A stretch of 64,000 bases of DNA from Tessaracoccus coleopterorum. Lineage in GTDB: Bacteria > Actinomycetota > Actinomycetes > Propionibacteriales > Propionibacteriaceae. The notes beneath the pieces were generated by a model. That model saw nothing but the letters and a program-made list of their open reading frames with translations, searched no databases and was not told where the DNA came from. The translations under genes and the position numbers were made by a program. Positions 33,354 through 43,779 of this stretch are shown piece after piece. Positions within the stretch are counted from its first letter, which is position 1, and every line of letters starts with the position of its first letter. The DNA lies in the NCBI RefSeq assembly GCF_011174705.1, contig NZ_JAANIJ010000001.1, positions 2,108,001-2,172,000 of the forward strand. Reading direction: 5' to 3'.

Positions 33354-34611
33354 TCAGGCCGTGAGGGCGAGCACCGTGCGGTGCGAGTCCTCCAGCCGGT
33401 ACGGGCCCTCGCCCTCGCAGCGACGATGCGCTGCGCGTCGGAGTCGACCACCAGGCGGCGGCCGGAGCCCGAGATCAGCACCAGTCCCTTCGCGGCCAGC
33501 GCGAGGAGCTCGTCGCCCTCGCGCAGCAGGATCGGGGCCGTGTCGTGGACGGGGCGGGCCTCGGCGTCGCTCAGGAAGGTTCCGCTGCCCGTCATCGCCG
33601 TGCGTCCCGCCCGGATGGCGTCGAGGATCGCGTCGGGCGACAGCTCCTCGGCGGCGACCCACGTCGTCGGCAGGCCGGGGCGGAGCGGCTTCGAGCGGTT
33701 GTGGAAGTCGCCGCCGCCGATCAGCACGACGTCGCGCCTCCAGCGCTGGAACCAGGCCAGGCACGAGGTCGCGATGGGCTCCTCGTACCAGGACGAGTGG
33801 TACAACTCGACGCCGCCCGGCTCGCGCTCCAGCAGGTGCAGCCACGAGCAGTCGCCTGAGACGGGGTGGTTGATCGACATGAACCCGCCTCGTTCGGCGA
33901 CCGTGTCGACCCACTCCTGGGCCGGCCGGCGGAAATCGATGAAGCCGATCTCCCCGTAGGCGTTGGAGTGCCCGGCGTGCGTGGTGATCTCCTGGCCGGG
34001 CACCAGCGTGATGCCGTGCCGATCACCCACAGACGGAAGGTGCGCGTGGTGGCTGGTGGTGCAGTGGTCGGTCACACACAGGAAGTCGAGCCCCGAGGCG
34101 ACGCCCTCGTTGGCCAGTTCCCACAGGCTGAGCGCCCCGTCGGAGTGCAGCGAGTGGGAGTGCGTGTCGCCCGCGTACCAGCGCATCCCCGGAGGGGCGG
34201 GCAGGTCGCGGTCGCTGCCGCGCGAGGCCCGGGTGACGGGCGCCTCGACCGGCCCGTGGTCCGGGCGGCCGAGGGCGGGGCCTCGACCGTGACCGTCACC
34301 TCGGCGCCGCTGTCGGGCAGCGTGTGCAACCCGACGATCACGTCCCACGTGCCAGCCACCACATTGCCGGGCAGGTAGCCGGGCGTGGCGTCGTCCTCCG
34401 CGACGATGAAGGTACGGCGGGCGCCGCCCGACCAGCCGCGCCACCCGTCAGGCCCCTCGCAGCCGAGGTCCACGACGGCGTCCGGGCCGCCCTGCACCTC
34501 CAGCCACACCTCGAACGAGCTGACGCCCTCGGGCAGCTCGAACGGGAACCTCTGGTACCGGTCGGCCGACTGGTCGGCCAGCGTCACCTTCCTGGAAACG
34601 CTCTGCCTCAT
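33354..34611 (-). CDS. PHP-domain metallohydrolase, CehA/McbA-like (frameshifted)
   Basis: About 418 residues. An N-terminal beta sandwich of about 130 residues (FPFELPEGVSSFEVWLEVQG) precedes the PHP domain: WYAGDTHSHSLHSDGALSLW, LDFLCVTDHCTTSHHAHLPS, GQEITTHAGHSNAYG, GGFMSINHPVSGDCSW and VLIGGGDFHNRSKPL supply the His/Asp metal ligands. No signal peptide is visible. PHP enzymes hydrolyse phosphoesters or other esters; the substrate here is presumably released by the sugar pathway. ATGA overlap with the mannosidase stop. Frame switches near 34280 and 33420. Confidence 0.8.
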
Positions 34612-37267
34612 TGCGACTCCTTCCGTAGCGTGATGATCCGGCCTGCGCCGACCTCGAGCGACCAGGGGTCGACGGGTCCGCCGACGGCCGCGCCGTTGAG
34701 ATCGGTCGGCACCCAGGTGCCCCGGCGGAGACCCGCAGGGGTTCCGGGGTGTCGGCGTAGTTGACGAACCGCGCCTCGACGCCGCCGGGCACCCGTCGGA
34801 GCGACTCGAGCGCGACGCGCCCTCCGTCCGCAGCGACACGCCGGGGCCGAGGGCTCCCCGCCGCGCCCCGGCGCAGTCACGGGCTCGAACCGGAAGACGT
34901 CGGCGTGCTCGACCTGCGAGGCGGTGTCGAGGTCGATCGCGAACGACAGCCGCGTGTGCCGCCCCAGGTACTGCGCGCCGGGCACCTCGAGCTGCGAGCC
35001 GGCCGGCTCGTCGCGCAACGGATGCACGTTGACGCTCATCATGCCGACGCTGCGCAGCACCGTCAGCGCGATCCGGTCGGGCCCGTCGATGCCGTCGACG
35101 ATCTCGTACTCGACGAGCTTGTCGAGCAGGACCCCGACGCCACCTGCTGTGATGGATCTGGTCGCGGGGAAGGTGGGCAGCGGGAACTCGCCCCAGCCGC
35201 CCTCCGCGGCGCGGCCGCGGGCGGTCGCCCCGTACTGGCCCACCGACGACGAGCCGGTCAGCCCGGACGCGAGGGTCGGCACCAGGACGCGCAGCCGGTG
35301 GTCGCGGATCTGGTTGGTCAGCGTGACGTCGACCCGCACGAAGGGCTCGTCGGCCCGCAGCTCGAGCACGGTGTCGACCAGCTGCGGCGCGGTCTCGTCG
35401 GAGCGCCTGGCACGGTCGGCCGGGTCGATCCCGGTCGGGAGCGCGTAGAAGCGGCGGATCAGGATGCGCCCACGCAGCGGGCCCTCCTCCACGGTGACGA
35501 CCTCGACCGACTCCGGCGTGGAGACGGAGCCGTCCACGGGGCCGTAGTTGTAGGAGTCGCCACGGTCGCCGTCGTCGACGATGCTCAGCGCGTCGGCGAG
35601 GGTGGCCCCACTGCGCAGATCGGTGACGGTGACGCCGCCGTCTCCGGCGACCTCCACCCGCACGAGTCCGTTGTCGAGCGCGGTGCCCGCGGCGGTGACC
35701 GGCCGCGACGGCGCTGCCGCGGCGCGGGCGTCCAGCGCAACCGCACTGATGCCGTCGGCCTCGGCGGCCACCAGCACCCGGCACGTCTCCGGCACCTGCG
35801 TGATGACGCGGAAGGAGCGCTCGCCCTCGGCCGCCTTCGCGGTGAGGACGGCGACGAAGTCGGCGAGGTCGAAGTCGCCGTCGGTGTGGTCGGCGACGGT
35901 GAACACGAGCTCGTCGCCCTCCCAGGTCCACCGCCGGATGTGCTTGCCGAAGAGCTCCTGGCCGTGGATCCGGCGGATGATCTTCGGCAGGTCGGAGGTG
36001 GAGACGGTCTCGTCGCCGATCACGGTCGGCAGGGCCCGATCAGCTGCACGTTGGCGGGCAGCTCGGCCGGGGCGGCCTCGATCACGAGCTCGGCCTGCAC
36101 GCGGCGGCGGAAGCCGCTCTGGTTGAACACGGCCAGCGCCCCTCGGGGCCGCCGAGCCGAGCGACCCGAGCGCGATGTCGATCGCGCCGTCGGCGGTCTG
36201 GGCCGCGACCTTCAGCCTCGACTCGACCTGGTCGGCGGTGGCGTCGACGCCGCAGCCGGTGACGGAGTCGTGCGCGGTCGACTCGATGACGAGCCCCCAG
36301 CCGCGCTCGAAGAACGCCGTCCGGGACGGGCCGCCGACGAACGCGTCGAGCCGCTCACCGGTGGTCAGCGCCCGCTCGGCCGCGGCCATGGCCGCCTTGA
36401 GGTCGGTGCGGATGGAGAACACGCCCGGCAGCAGGTTGCCGCGGGCATGTGAGCGCAGCTCGCCCCGCACGACGGGGAGCGACCCGAGCGCCGCGGGGGA
36501 GTGGTCGCGGGAGGCGATCACCTCGCCGACGGTGCCGATCCGCAGCTCCACGTCGCCCTCGTAGGCGCGCAGGATCTGGACGAGGTCGGCGCGGGGCGCC
36601 ATGTGGTCGGTGCCGAACCAGCCCGCCACGTCCTCGCCGCCGAACCACGACGCGTGCTCACGGACGTAGCCGTCGACGAGTTCGGGCAGCTTCTCCAGTG
36701 GTTCGAACAGCTTCAGGGCGCTGCCGTAGCCGTCCCACAGGTACTCCACGCGCACGGCGGAGCCGTCGAGCCCTCCCACAGGAAGGCGTGCCTGTCGACG
36801 GCGGCGGGGACTCCCCGCCAGAGGGAGGCGTCGGCGATGCCGAAGCCGCGCAGGATCTGCGGGGTCTGCGCGGCGTGGCCGAACATGTCGGGCAGATAGC
36901 CGACACGCATCTCACCGCCGAGCCTGCGGGCCGAGGCGATGCCGTGTTCGAGGTTGCGCACGATGGTCTCGCCATCGCAGCAGAACTCGTCCAGCAGGAT
37001 CTGGAACGGGCCGAGCGCGAGCTGGCCGCGGGCCACGGCGGCCCGAACCCGGGCTGTCTCCTCGGGGCGGATCTCGAGGTAGTCGTCGATCGCCGCGCTC
37101 TGCCCGTCGAGGGTGAACCGGTAGGCCGGCTCACCCTCGAGCATGGTCAGCAGCGAATCGAGCATGCTGACCAGCCGGGCGCGGAACACGTCGTGCGGCT
37201 CGTACCACTCGCGGTCCCAGTGGGTGTGCGGGACGATCCACATCGCCCCGGGGAGACGTTGCGTCAC
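34608..37267 (-). CDS. GH38 alpha-mannosidase (frameshifted)
   Basis: About 886 residues. WIVPHTHWDREWYEPHDVFR is the N-terminal zinc motif of GH38, and VGYLPDMFGHAAQTPQILRG holds the nucleophile Asp. WFGTDHMAPRADLVQILRAY and ESTAHDSVTGCGVDATADQV follow. The C-terminal half is the beta-sandwich region, with IRDHRLRVLVPTLASGLTGS and SVNVHPLRDEPAGSQLEVPG. It should release mannose (or a related sugar) from alpha-mannosides in the cytoplasm; no signal peptide. GTG 37267 overlaps the ATPase stop. Frame switches near 36775, 36135, 36040, 34870 and 34725. Confidence 0.85.
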
Positions 37268-38349
37268 TGCTCCTCGCCGCCGATCCTGAGGCCCGACTCC
37301 TCGTCGAAGACCATCGTCTTGCTCACCGGGATGTGGAACCAGACGCGCTGACCCGGCTCGGGGAGCGGATCCTCGTCGACGACGGCCTGCAGGCGGTCGT
37401 CGCCGCCCTTCGCGGTCAGCAGCGCCGAGGCGCCCAGGTTCTCGATGGTCACGATCTCGGCCAGGACACCGTCGGGGACCGGGGTGGGGCTCCAGGTGAT
37501 GTACTCGGGCCGCGCCCCGACGACGACCTTCTGGCCATCACTCAGCAGGGCGGCCGTCTCGGGTCGCACCTCGATCGTGGTGCCGAGCACAGCGATCCGG
37601 CCGCCGGTGACGACGCCGTCGAGCAGGTTCATGGGATGCGACCCGATGAAGGACGCCACGAACGTGTTGGCAGGGGCGTGGAACACCTCGCGGGGGGTGC
37701 CGATCTGCTGGATCCGACCCTCCTTCATGACCGCCATCCGGTCGGCCAGCGCCAGGGCCTCCGACTGGTCGTGGGTCACGAACACCGAGGTGACGCCGAG
37801 CTCGCGCTGGAGCTCCTTGAGGAACGAGCGCGCCTCGAGCCGGAGCCGGGCGTCGAGGTTCGACAGTGGCTCATCGAGGAGGAGCACCTTGGGCGGGTGG
37901 CGATGGCGCGGGCCAGGGCGACGCGCTGCTGCTGGCCGCCGGAGAGCTGTCCGGGGCGGCGCTCCAGCAGGTGCTCCAGCGACAGGCGGCCCGCCGTGTC
38001 GGCGGCCGTCTTCTTCCGCTCCTCCTTTGCCACCTTGCGGATCCGCAGCGGGTAGGCGATGTTGTCGGACACGTCCATGTGTGGGAACAGGGCGTAGTCC
38101 TGGAACACCATGGCGACCCCCGCTCGCCGGGCTCGCGGTTGGTCATCTCCTCGTCGCCGATCCGAAGTGACCCTCGGTGATGGTCTCGAGGCCGGCGATG
38201 GAGCGCAGCAGGGTGGTCTTGCCGCAGCCGGAGGGGCCGAGGAGCGCGAAGAACTCGCCCTCGCCGATCTCGATGTCGACGCCGTCGACGCCGCGGACCC
38301 CGTTCGGGTACTGCTTGACCAGAGCGGTGGTCGTGATGGTCGAGGTCAT
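37264..38349 (-). CDS. Sugar ABC importer ATP-binding protein, UgpC/MsmK-like (frameshifted)
   Basis: About 362 residues. Walker [21 protein letters not shown]-loop [20 protein letters not shown], signature [17 protein letters not shown], Walker [14 protein letters not shown]-loop [13 protein letters not shown], then a TOBE domain ([20 protein letters not shown]) of the carbohydrate-uptake type. It drives the two permeases just upstream. It is the only importer ATPase in the window, so it may also serve the second importer at 46.2-49.3 kb, which lacks one. ATGA overlaps on the permease side and GTGA on the mannosidase side. Frame switches near 38165, 38125 and 37897. Confidence 0.9.
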
Positions 38350-39192
38350 GACTTGATACCTCCGTAGAAGCGGAAACCGAACTTTCGGTTGACGAAGAAG
38401 TAGATGAGGATGACGGGCAGCGCGAAGATCAGCGAGAACGCCGAGATGAGGCGCAGGTCGGCCTGGCCCGACTCTGTGTAGAAGGTGTACATCATGACGG
38501 CGGCCGGTTGGCTCGTCGGGTCGCGCAGCAGCAGGAACGGCACCAGGAAGTTGCCCCACACCTGGACGACGGTCCAGATCGCGACGAACGCGATGCCGGG
38601 ACGGGCCACGGGAACGACCACGTGGCTGAGGATCTGGTACGGCTTGGCGCCGTAGAGGCGGGCCGACTCCTCGTACGACTTCGGGACCGAATCCATGAAG
38701 TCCTTCAGGATGAACACCACCGTCGGCAGCAGGCCGCCCGCGAGGACGAGCATGACACCGGTGTGGGTGTTGATCAGGTGGATGGCATTCATCAGCTGGA
38801 ACGTCGGCACCATCGCGGCGGTGCCGGTGACGATGGAGCTGAGCAGCAGCATGCCGTAGAGCAGGCCGTCGCGGCCGGGATCTTGACGCGTGACAGCGCG
38901 TAACTGGCGAGCGTCGCGAACAGCACCGTCAGCACCATGGTGCCGACGGCGAGGATCAGCGAGTTGCCGATCGAGCCGAGTGCGTAGGGGTTGTCCAACA
39001 GACGCTGGAAGTTGCTGAGCGTCCAGTCGGGCCACTTCACGGCCATCGTCGGGTTCGCGTCGAACGGCGCGACCACCAGCCAGGCCATGGGCAGCGCGAA
39101 GAACACGCCGATCGCGACGAGCAGGACGATGAACAGGGCACGCCGATGACCTTGCGCAGCTGACGCCCGAGGGTGGGTGTGGAGGTGCTCAC
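38346..39192 (-). CDS. Sugar ABC importer permease, MalG-like (frameshifted)
   Basis: About 282 residues. N-terminus [17 protein letters not shown], helix [18 protein letters not shown], and the EAA loop [20 protein letters not shown] for contact with the ATPase. Six hydrophobic helices, ending [19 protein letters not shown] 39192 overlaps the stop of the partner permease (GTGA). Frame switches near 39140 and 38880. Confidence 0.87.
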
Positions 39193-40108
39193 TTCTTGCT
39201 CCTTCCGATGCGCATGTACATCAGGGCGATGGCCAGGTTGATCAGCAGCATGATCATCGAGATCGCGGCGCCGAAGCCGAGCTGACCGCCCGGGATGGCC
39301 GTCTGGTAGATGTAGACCGACAGGATCTCGGTCTTGCCGTTGGGGCCGCCCGCGGTGAGCAGGTACGGCGTGAACGTGTTGAAGGTCCACAGCGTGATCA
39401 TCAGGGTGTTGGTGAGCACGTGGCCGCGGATGTTGGGCAGCACGACGTCGCGCAACTGCTCCCACCCGGAGGCGCCGGCCATCCGCGCGCTCTCCATCTG
39501 CGACGGCGGGACCGCCGACAACGCGGAGGAGAAGAGCTGCATCGAGAAGGCGGTGCCGATCCAGATGTTGAAGATGACGATCACCGTCATGGGGTGCTCG
39601 ATGAGCCACGCCTTACCGTCGGTGCCGAGCAGGGCGTTGAGGGTGCCTCCGCGGCGGTCGAGCAGCGCGATCCAGAGGAACGCGTGGACCGAGCCGGGGA
39701 TGACCCACGCGGCGAGCACGATCGACTCGAGCAGGGTGCGGGCCCAACCTACGATGCGCCTGGTCGACCAGGCGAGCGTGAAGCCGAGGAGGGTCTGGCC
39801 GAGGACGCCCGAGAAGAAGACGAAAATCAGCGTCAGCCGGAGCGAGTTCCAGAAGCTCTTGTCACCGAGGGCCTGCGCGTAGTTGGCGAGCCCCACGAAC
39901 TCGGTGTTGGCCGCCGCGAGGCCGGTCAGCCGGTAGTTGGTCATCCCGAGGTAGACCGTCCAGATGGCGGGGAACAACAGGAAGAGGGCGATGACGAGGA
40001 GGGCCGGAGTGACGAAGACGAGTGCCCGTTTCGTCCCAGGCCCGCCACGTCCTCCGCCCGGCGCCGGGAACCAGTGGTTCCCGGCGCCGACGCGGTGGTT
40101 GTGGTCAC
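39189..40108 (-). CDS. Sugar ABC importer permease, MalF-like (frameshifted)
   Basis: About 306 residues. GTG 40108 gives a short Thr/Ala-rich head, then after one lost base (near 40040) KRALVFVTPALLVIALFLLF and TVYLGMTNYRLTGLAAANTE. The EAA loop is seen as SQMESARMAGASGWEQLRDV. Six helices with [10 protein letters not shown] at the end. Pairs with the MalG-like permease downstream. Seven bases separate it from the binding-protein stop. Confidence 0.87.
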
Positions 40109-40114
40109 GAGAGA

Positions 40115-41550
40115 TCAGCTCGCGATCTTGTCTTCGCCGCCCACGATGGCCGGGAGGGCGTCGGCGAAGGTCTTGACGGCGTCATCGATCGAGGAACCGG
40201 ACACGACGTCGAGGGTGGCCTGCTGCAGCTTGGCCGAGACCTCGGGGTACTCGGCGAGGCCGGGGCGGTAGGCGGTGATGGGAAGGACCTCGTTGTTGAC
40301 GAAGGTCAGCATCTTGTCGGAGGCGAGGAGCTTGTCGTTGACGTCCTTGCGGGGCGAGATCGACAAGGTGCCGGCCGCGCGGGCCTCGAAGGCCTCGGGC
40401 GAGTTCATGAACGCCAGCAGTTCCCAGGCGAGGTCGGGGTTGGCCGAGTTGGGGTTGAGCACGCGGCCGGTGCCGCCCGACATGGAGACGAAGTCCTGGC
40501 CGTTGACGCCGGAGCCCGGCTTCATGGCGGGGATCTTGGCGTAGCCAACGTTGGTGTCGCGGTCGGCCATCGGCGCGGTGCCGACACCCTCAGCGGGGTT
40601 GATCACGGAGCGCCAGAAGTAGTCACCCTCGAAGAGGATGGCGATCTTGCCCGCCGCGAACTCCTGGAACGAGGTGTCGCGGCCCGAGGCCTCCTGCTGC
40701 AGGATCGGATCGCCGAGGCCCTCGTCGATGTAGATCTTCTTGTAGAGATCGAGGACGTCGCGCATGCCCTTGGTGTCGCCGTACCACTTGCCGTCGGCCC
40801 ACAGCTTCTGGCCGGTGCCCATGAGCATCGGCAGGTAGCCCTGCATGGTGGTGGCCTCGCCCATCGCGGTGCCCGCGTTGAGCTGGATCGGCACGACGCC
40901 GTCGAGCTTCTTCAACGCGCGGCCCGCCTCGAGGATCTCGTCCCACGAGGTGGGCTGCCAGTCGGCCGGGAGACCGGCCTGCTCGAACAGCGTCCTGTTG
41001 TAGTAGATGACGCGGCCGTCGGAGCCCTGCGGGATGCCGTAGCGCTCACCCTCGAACGAGAGGGCCTGCTGGACGGCCTCGGTCATCTGCTCCCAGCCGT
41101 CCCAGCTGTCGGCGTCCTTGGCGACCTGGTTCAGCGGCTTGATGTAACCGGCCTGGGCGAACTCGCCCGTCCAGATGCCGTCGATGCCGAGCACGTCTGC
41201 ACCCTTGCCGGAGCTGAGGTCGAGGGCGATCTTGGTCTTGTAATCCTCGTCGTCGACGCCCTGGGGCTCGTACTTGACCTCGACCTCGACGCCCTTGGCC
41301 TTCTGGGCCGCGGTGAACTCCGGGATCACGAAGTTGGCGATCCAGTCGGCCTCGGCGGCGTTCTTGCCGCCGGCGATGGCGTTGGTCATGATCGAGAGGT
41401 TCACCTTGCCCGCGGGGCGCCGGTGGTCTCGCCTCCGCCGCCGGCGGTCGGGGTGGAGGTCGGTGAGGTGGACGGGGAACACGCGGTCATGGCGAGCGCC
41501 GCGGCGCCGACCAGGGCGACGGTCTTCGTCGCCTTTCCGATGAACTGCAT
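40115..41550 (-). CDS. Sugar-binding lipoprotein of ABC importer (frameshifted)
   Basis: About 478 residues, family 1 solute-binding protein. MQFIGKATKTVALVGAAALA and MTACSPST give a lipobox (AMTAC). The mature part has GIPQGSDGRVIYYNRTLFEQ, AGLPADWQPTSWDEILEAGR, KIAILFEGDYFWRSVIN and NPNSANPDLAWELLAFMNSP, standard for this family (ligand-binding groove). SD AAGGAAAGAG before ATG 41550. One frame switch near 41410. Captures the sugar outside the membrane for the two permeases downstream. A mannose-containing oligosaccharide is a guess from the GH38 enzyme. Confidence 0.9.
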
Positions 41551-41588
41551 CTCTTTCCTTTCGAGAGGGTTCCGGGTGCGGGCCGCCG

Positions 41589-42744
41589 TCAGAGGCGGGG
41601 GTCGCTTCCCCACGGCCGGCCTCGTCGTCGAGGCCGGTGGAGATGGCACAGGCGCCCCAGAGGGCCTGTGCGCTTGCCAGGTCGGCGCGGGCCTCGGGAG
41701 GGACGAACCCTCCGCCCGCCCGCCGCTGGCGAGGGTGAGGAGTGCGCGGAGCTCACGCTCGAACGCCTCCTCCTGGGGCCAGGTGCGCGTGCTTACCTGG
41801 CTGCTCAACTGGTCTCCTCCGTCGCACACCCGAAGCACGGTGGGCGCGTTGAGGATGTAGGGCGTCGCGAACTCGAGTTGGACGGTTCCCCTTTCGTGGT
41901 GGACGGTGACGGTCTCGCGGTATTCGGGTAGTCGGAGATGAAATGCCAGCCCAGGTTCCAGGGCACACCGCCCGTGGTGAGGCCCACCCCGAACACGGAG
42001 CCGGGGAACCGGTCGCCCTGCCTGCGGGCGTGGAGGACCCTGTCCAGGCCGAGGCCGAGGTGCCGGGTGAGAGCGATGTCGTGGATGACGGAGCCGAGGA
42101 CGACGTTGCTCCACAGCTTGCGCAGCGTGTCGTCGTCGGTGCCGGTCGCCTCGGTGATCGACCGGGCGCCCGGGTGGTGAGGGCGTCGAGGGCTGCCGCG
42201 TCGATGTCGCCGGCGGCGGGCTCGAGCCGCGCGAACCCGATCTGGGCGCCGTCGGCCGGGTGCAGCACCTCGACGCGCACCTCGCGGGGCGTCACGTCGG
42301 CGAGGAGGGTGCGGGCGGCGGCGACCGCCGGGTCGTACTCCTTCATGTAGCCGATGCGCAGCCAGTCGTGCGGGTCGCGGCCGAGGTCGGCCAGGCCGCG
42401 CTCGAGGGTGTCCAGGTCCTGCCCGCTCCAGCCGAGCGGCTTCTCGACGAGCACCCTCACGCCAGCCCGGATCAGGGCGAGCACCTCGTCGGTGTGGCCG
42501 CCGCCGGTGGCGACGATCGCGGCGTCGATCTGGACGGAGCCGTCGGAGACGGCGGCCAGCAGGGCGTCCAGGCTGGTGAACCGCCCGGAGACCCCATAGC
42601 GGTCGGCCAGCGTGGCGAGCCGTGAGGCGGACAGCTCGACGACGGCCACGAGGTCGACGTCGGCGCGGTTGCGCTGGATCAGGGGCAGGTGGACCGACTG
42701 GGCGATCCCACCCAGGCCGATCACCGCGATGCGGGGCGGGTCAC
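41589..42744 (-). CDS. Gfo/Idh/MocA oxidoreductase (frameshifted)
   Basis: About 385 residues. After GTG 42744 and a lost base the protein reads PRIAVIGLGGIAQSVHLPLI, a NAD-binding fold; RVLVEKPLGWSGQDLDTLER has the EKP motif and WLRIGYMKEYDPAVAAARTL the following loop. The C-terminal beta-sheet domain continues with VFGVGLTTGGVPWNLGWHFI. The end is uncertain; I place it at TGA 41591-41589 after SDPRL, which needs two frame switches. The product acts on a sugar or inositol substrate; which one is unknown. GTGA overlap with the TIM-barrel gene. Confidence 0.75.
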
Positions 42745-43647
42745 GCGAACCACCTCCGGATCGTGTCGCGGTTGGCCGCCTGATCGGCGACCGCGCGGTC
42801 GAGATCGGCATCGGACATCAGCACGACGTCCTGCTCCACCACGAGCCAGCCGTCGAAGCCGCTCGCGATGATGTCGGTGACGATGCCGTCCAGGTCGAGG
42901 TCGCCCTCGCCGAGCGCGACGAACACACGCTTCTCCCACACATCGCGCAGCAGGTTGTCCGAGCCCTTGGCCGCCTCGAGGATCCGCAGGTCGGCGTCCT
43001 TCAGGTGGAGATGGTTGATGCGGGGCGCCCAGCGCTTGAAGTCGGCCGCCGGGTCGCCCCACCGAGGAGGAGGTGGCCGGTGTCGAAGGTCAGGCCCATG
43101 CTCGTGTCGCGCAGGAAGGCGTCGATCTCGGCGGGCGTCTCGATGTAGGTGACGGCGTGGTGGTGGAAGGTGGGCTCCAGGCCCAGCGACCGGACATGGG
43201 CGGCGACCCGCTCGAGCCGGGCGACGAAGAGGTCCCAGGCCGCGCCGGACAACTGCAACTCGGGGGCGCCGCCGGGCCGTGCCTTGCGGGCATCGTCGCC
43301 GGCGTCGGCGATGGTGGGGAGGGGCCGGGGCCCTCCTGCGTGGCGGCGACGAGCGCGAAGTCGTCCAGCACGGGCAGCGCGGCGGCGAACGCGGCCTCGA
43401 ACTGCTCGTCGGTGCCGGTGAACGGGTAGTCGAGCCAGCCGCCGGCCAGGCCGAGGCCGTGGCGGTCGAGGGCGTCGACCAGGTCGCTCCCGGTGCCGAA
43501 GAGCCCGTGCGCGCCGAGATCGATCCCGTCATAGCCCGCGCCACGCACGAGCGCGAGCAGCTCCTCGCCGGTGGGAAGGGCGACCAGGTCGGGCCTGGCC
43601 AGCCCGAACACACCGTAGGAGACGGGTGCGTTGGCGATCTTGATCAT
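42741..43647 (-). CDS. Sugar isomerase/epimerase, xylose isomerase-like TIM barrel (frameshifted)
   Basis: About 302 residues. MIKIANAPVSYGVFGLARPD is typical of IolE/IolI-like TIM barrels. YDGIDLGAHGLFGTGSDLVD, LEPTFHHHAVTYIETPAEID, LTFDTGHLLLGG and PRINHLHLKDADLRILEAAK carry the metal-binding Glu/Asp/His ligands. It is the first gene of the operon, starting 44 bases downstream of the -10 hexamer. Frame switches near 43325 and 43065. Inosose dehydratase is one option, but no myo-inositol genes accompany it. Confidence 0.8.
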
Positions 43648-43690
43648 GGCTCTCCGGTGAGTTGACGTGTGCGGCGGTGCAGCGCTGTTT

Positions 43691-43719
43691 ATTCTGCACT
43701 AGAGAGAAAATGGCGTCAA
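43691..43719 (-). promoter_or_regulatory. Candidate sigma70-type promoter of the mannosidase operon
   Basis: On the minus strand TTGACG (-35, 43719-43714) and CAGAAT (-10, 43696-43691) are 17 bases apart, 44 bases upstream of the start of the TIM-barrel gene. A palindrome lies just upstream (43733-43749). The -10 fits 4 of 6 consensus bases. Confidence 0.5.
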
Positions 43720-43732
43720 TCGAGGGCCGCGA

Positions 43733-43749
43733 AACGATACCGAATCGTT
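43733..43749. promoter_or_regulatory. Operator-like palindrome between ROK gene and the operon
   Basis: AACGAT, spacer ACCGA, ATCGTT: a perfect 6-bp inverted repeat, with a longer overlapping frame CGATA...TATCG. It lies 13 bases upstream of the -35 hexamer of the operon promoter, in the 132-base gap that holds no gene. The likely binder is the ROK repressor encoded just upstream. Confidence 0.45.
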
Positions 43750-43779
43750 ATCGATGTCCTGACAAAGGGCGGCGCGGGG

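Noticed and set aside
42741..43647. Calling the TIM-barrel gene iolE
   Set aside because: The N-terminus resembles IolE, but no inositol dehydrogenase set (iolB, iolC, iolD) accompanies it and the metal-ligand pattern is shared by many barrel isomerases.
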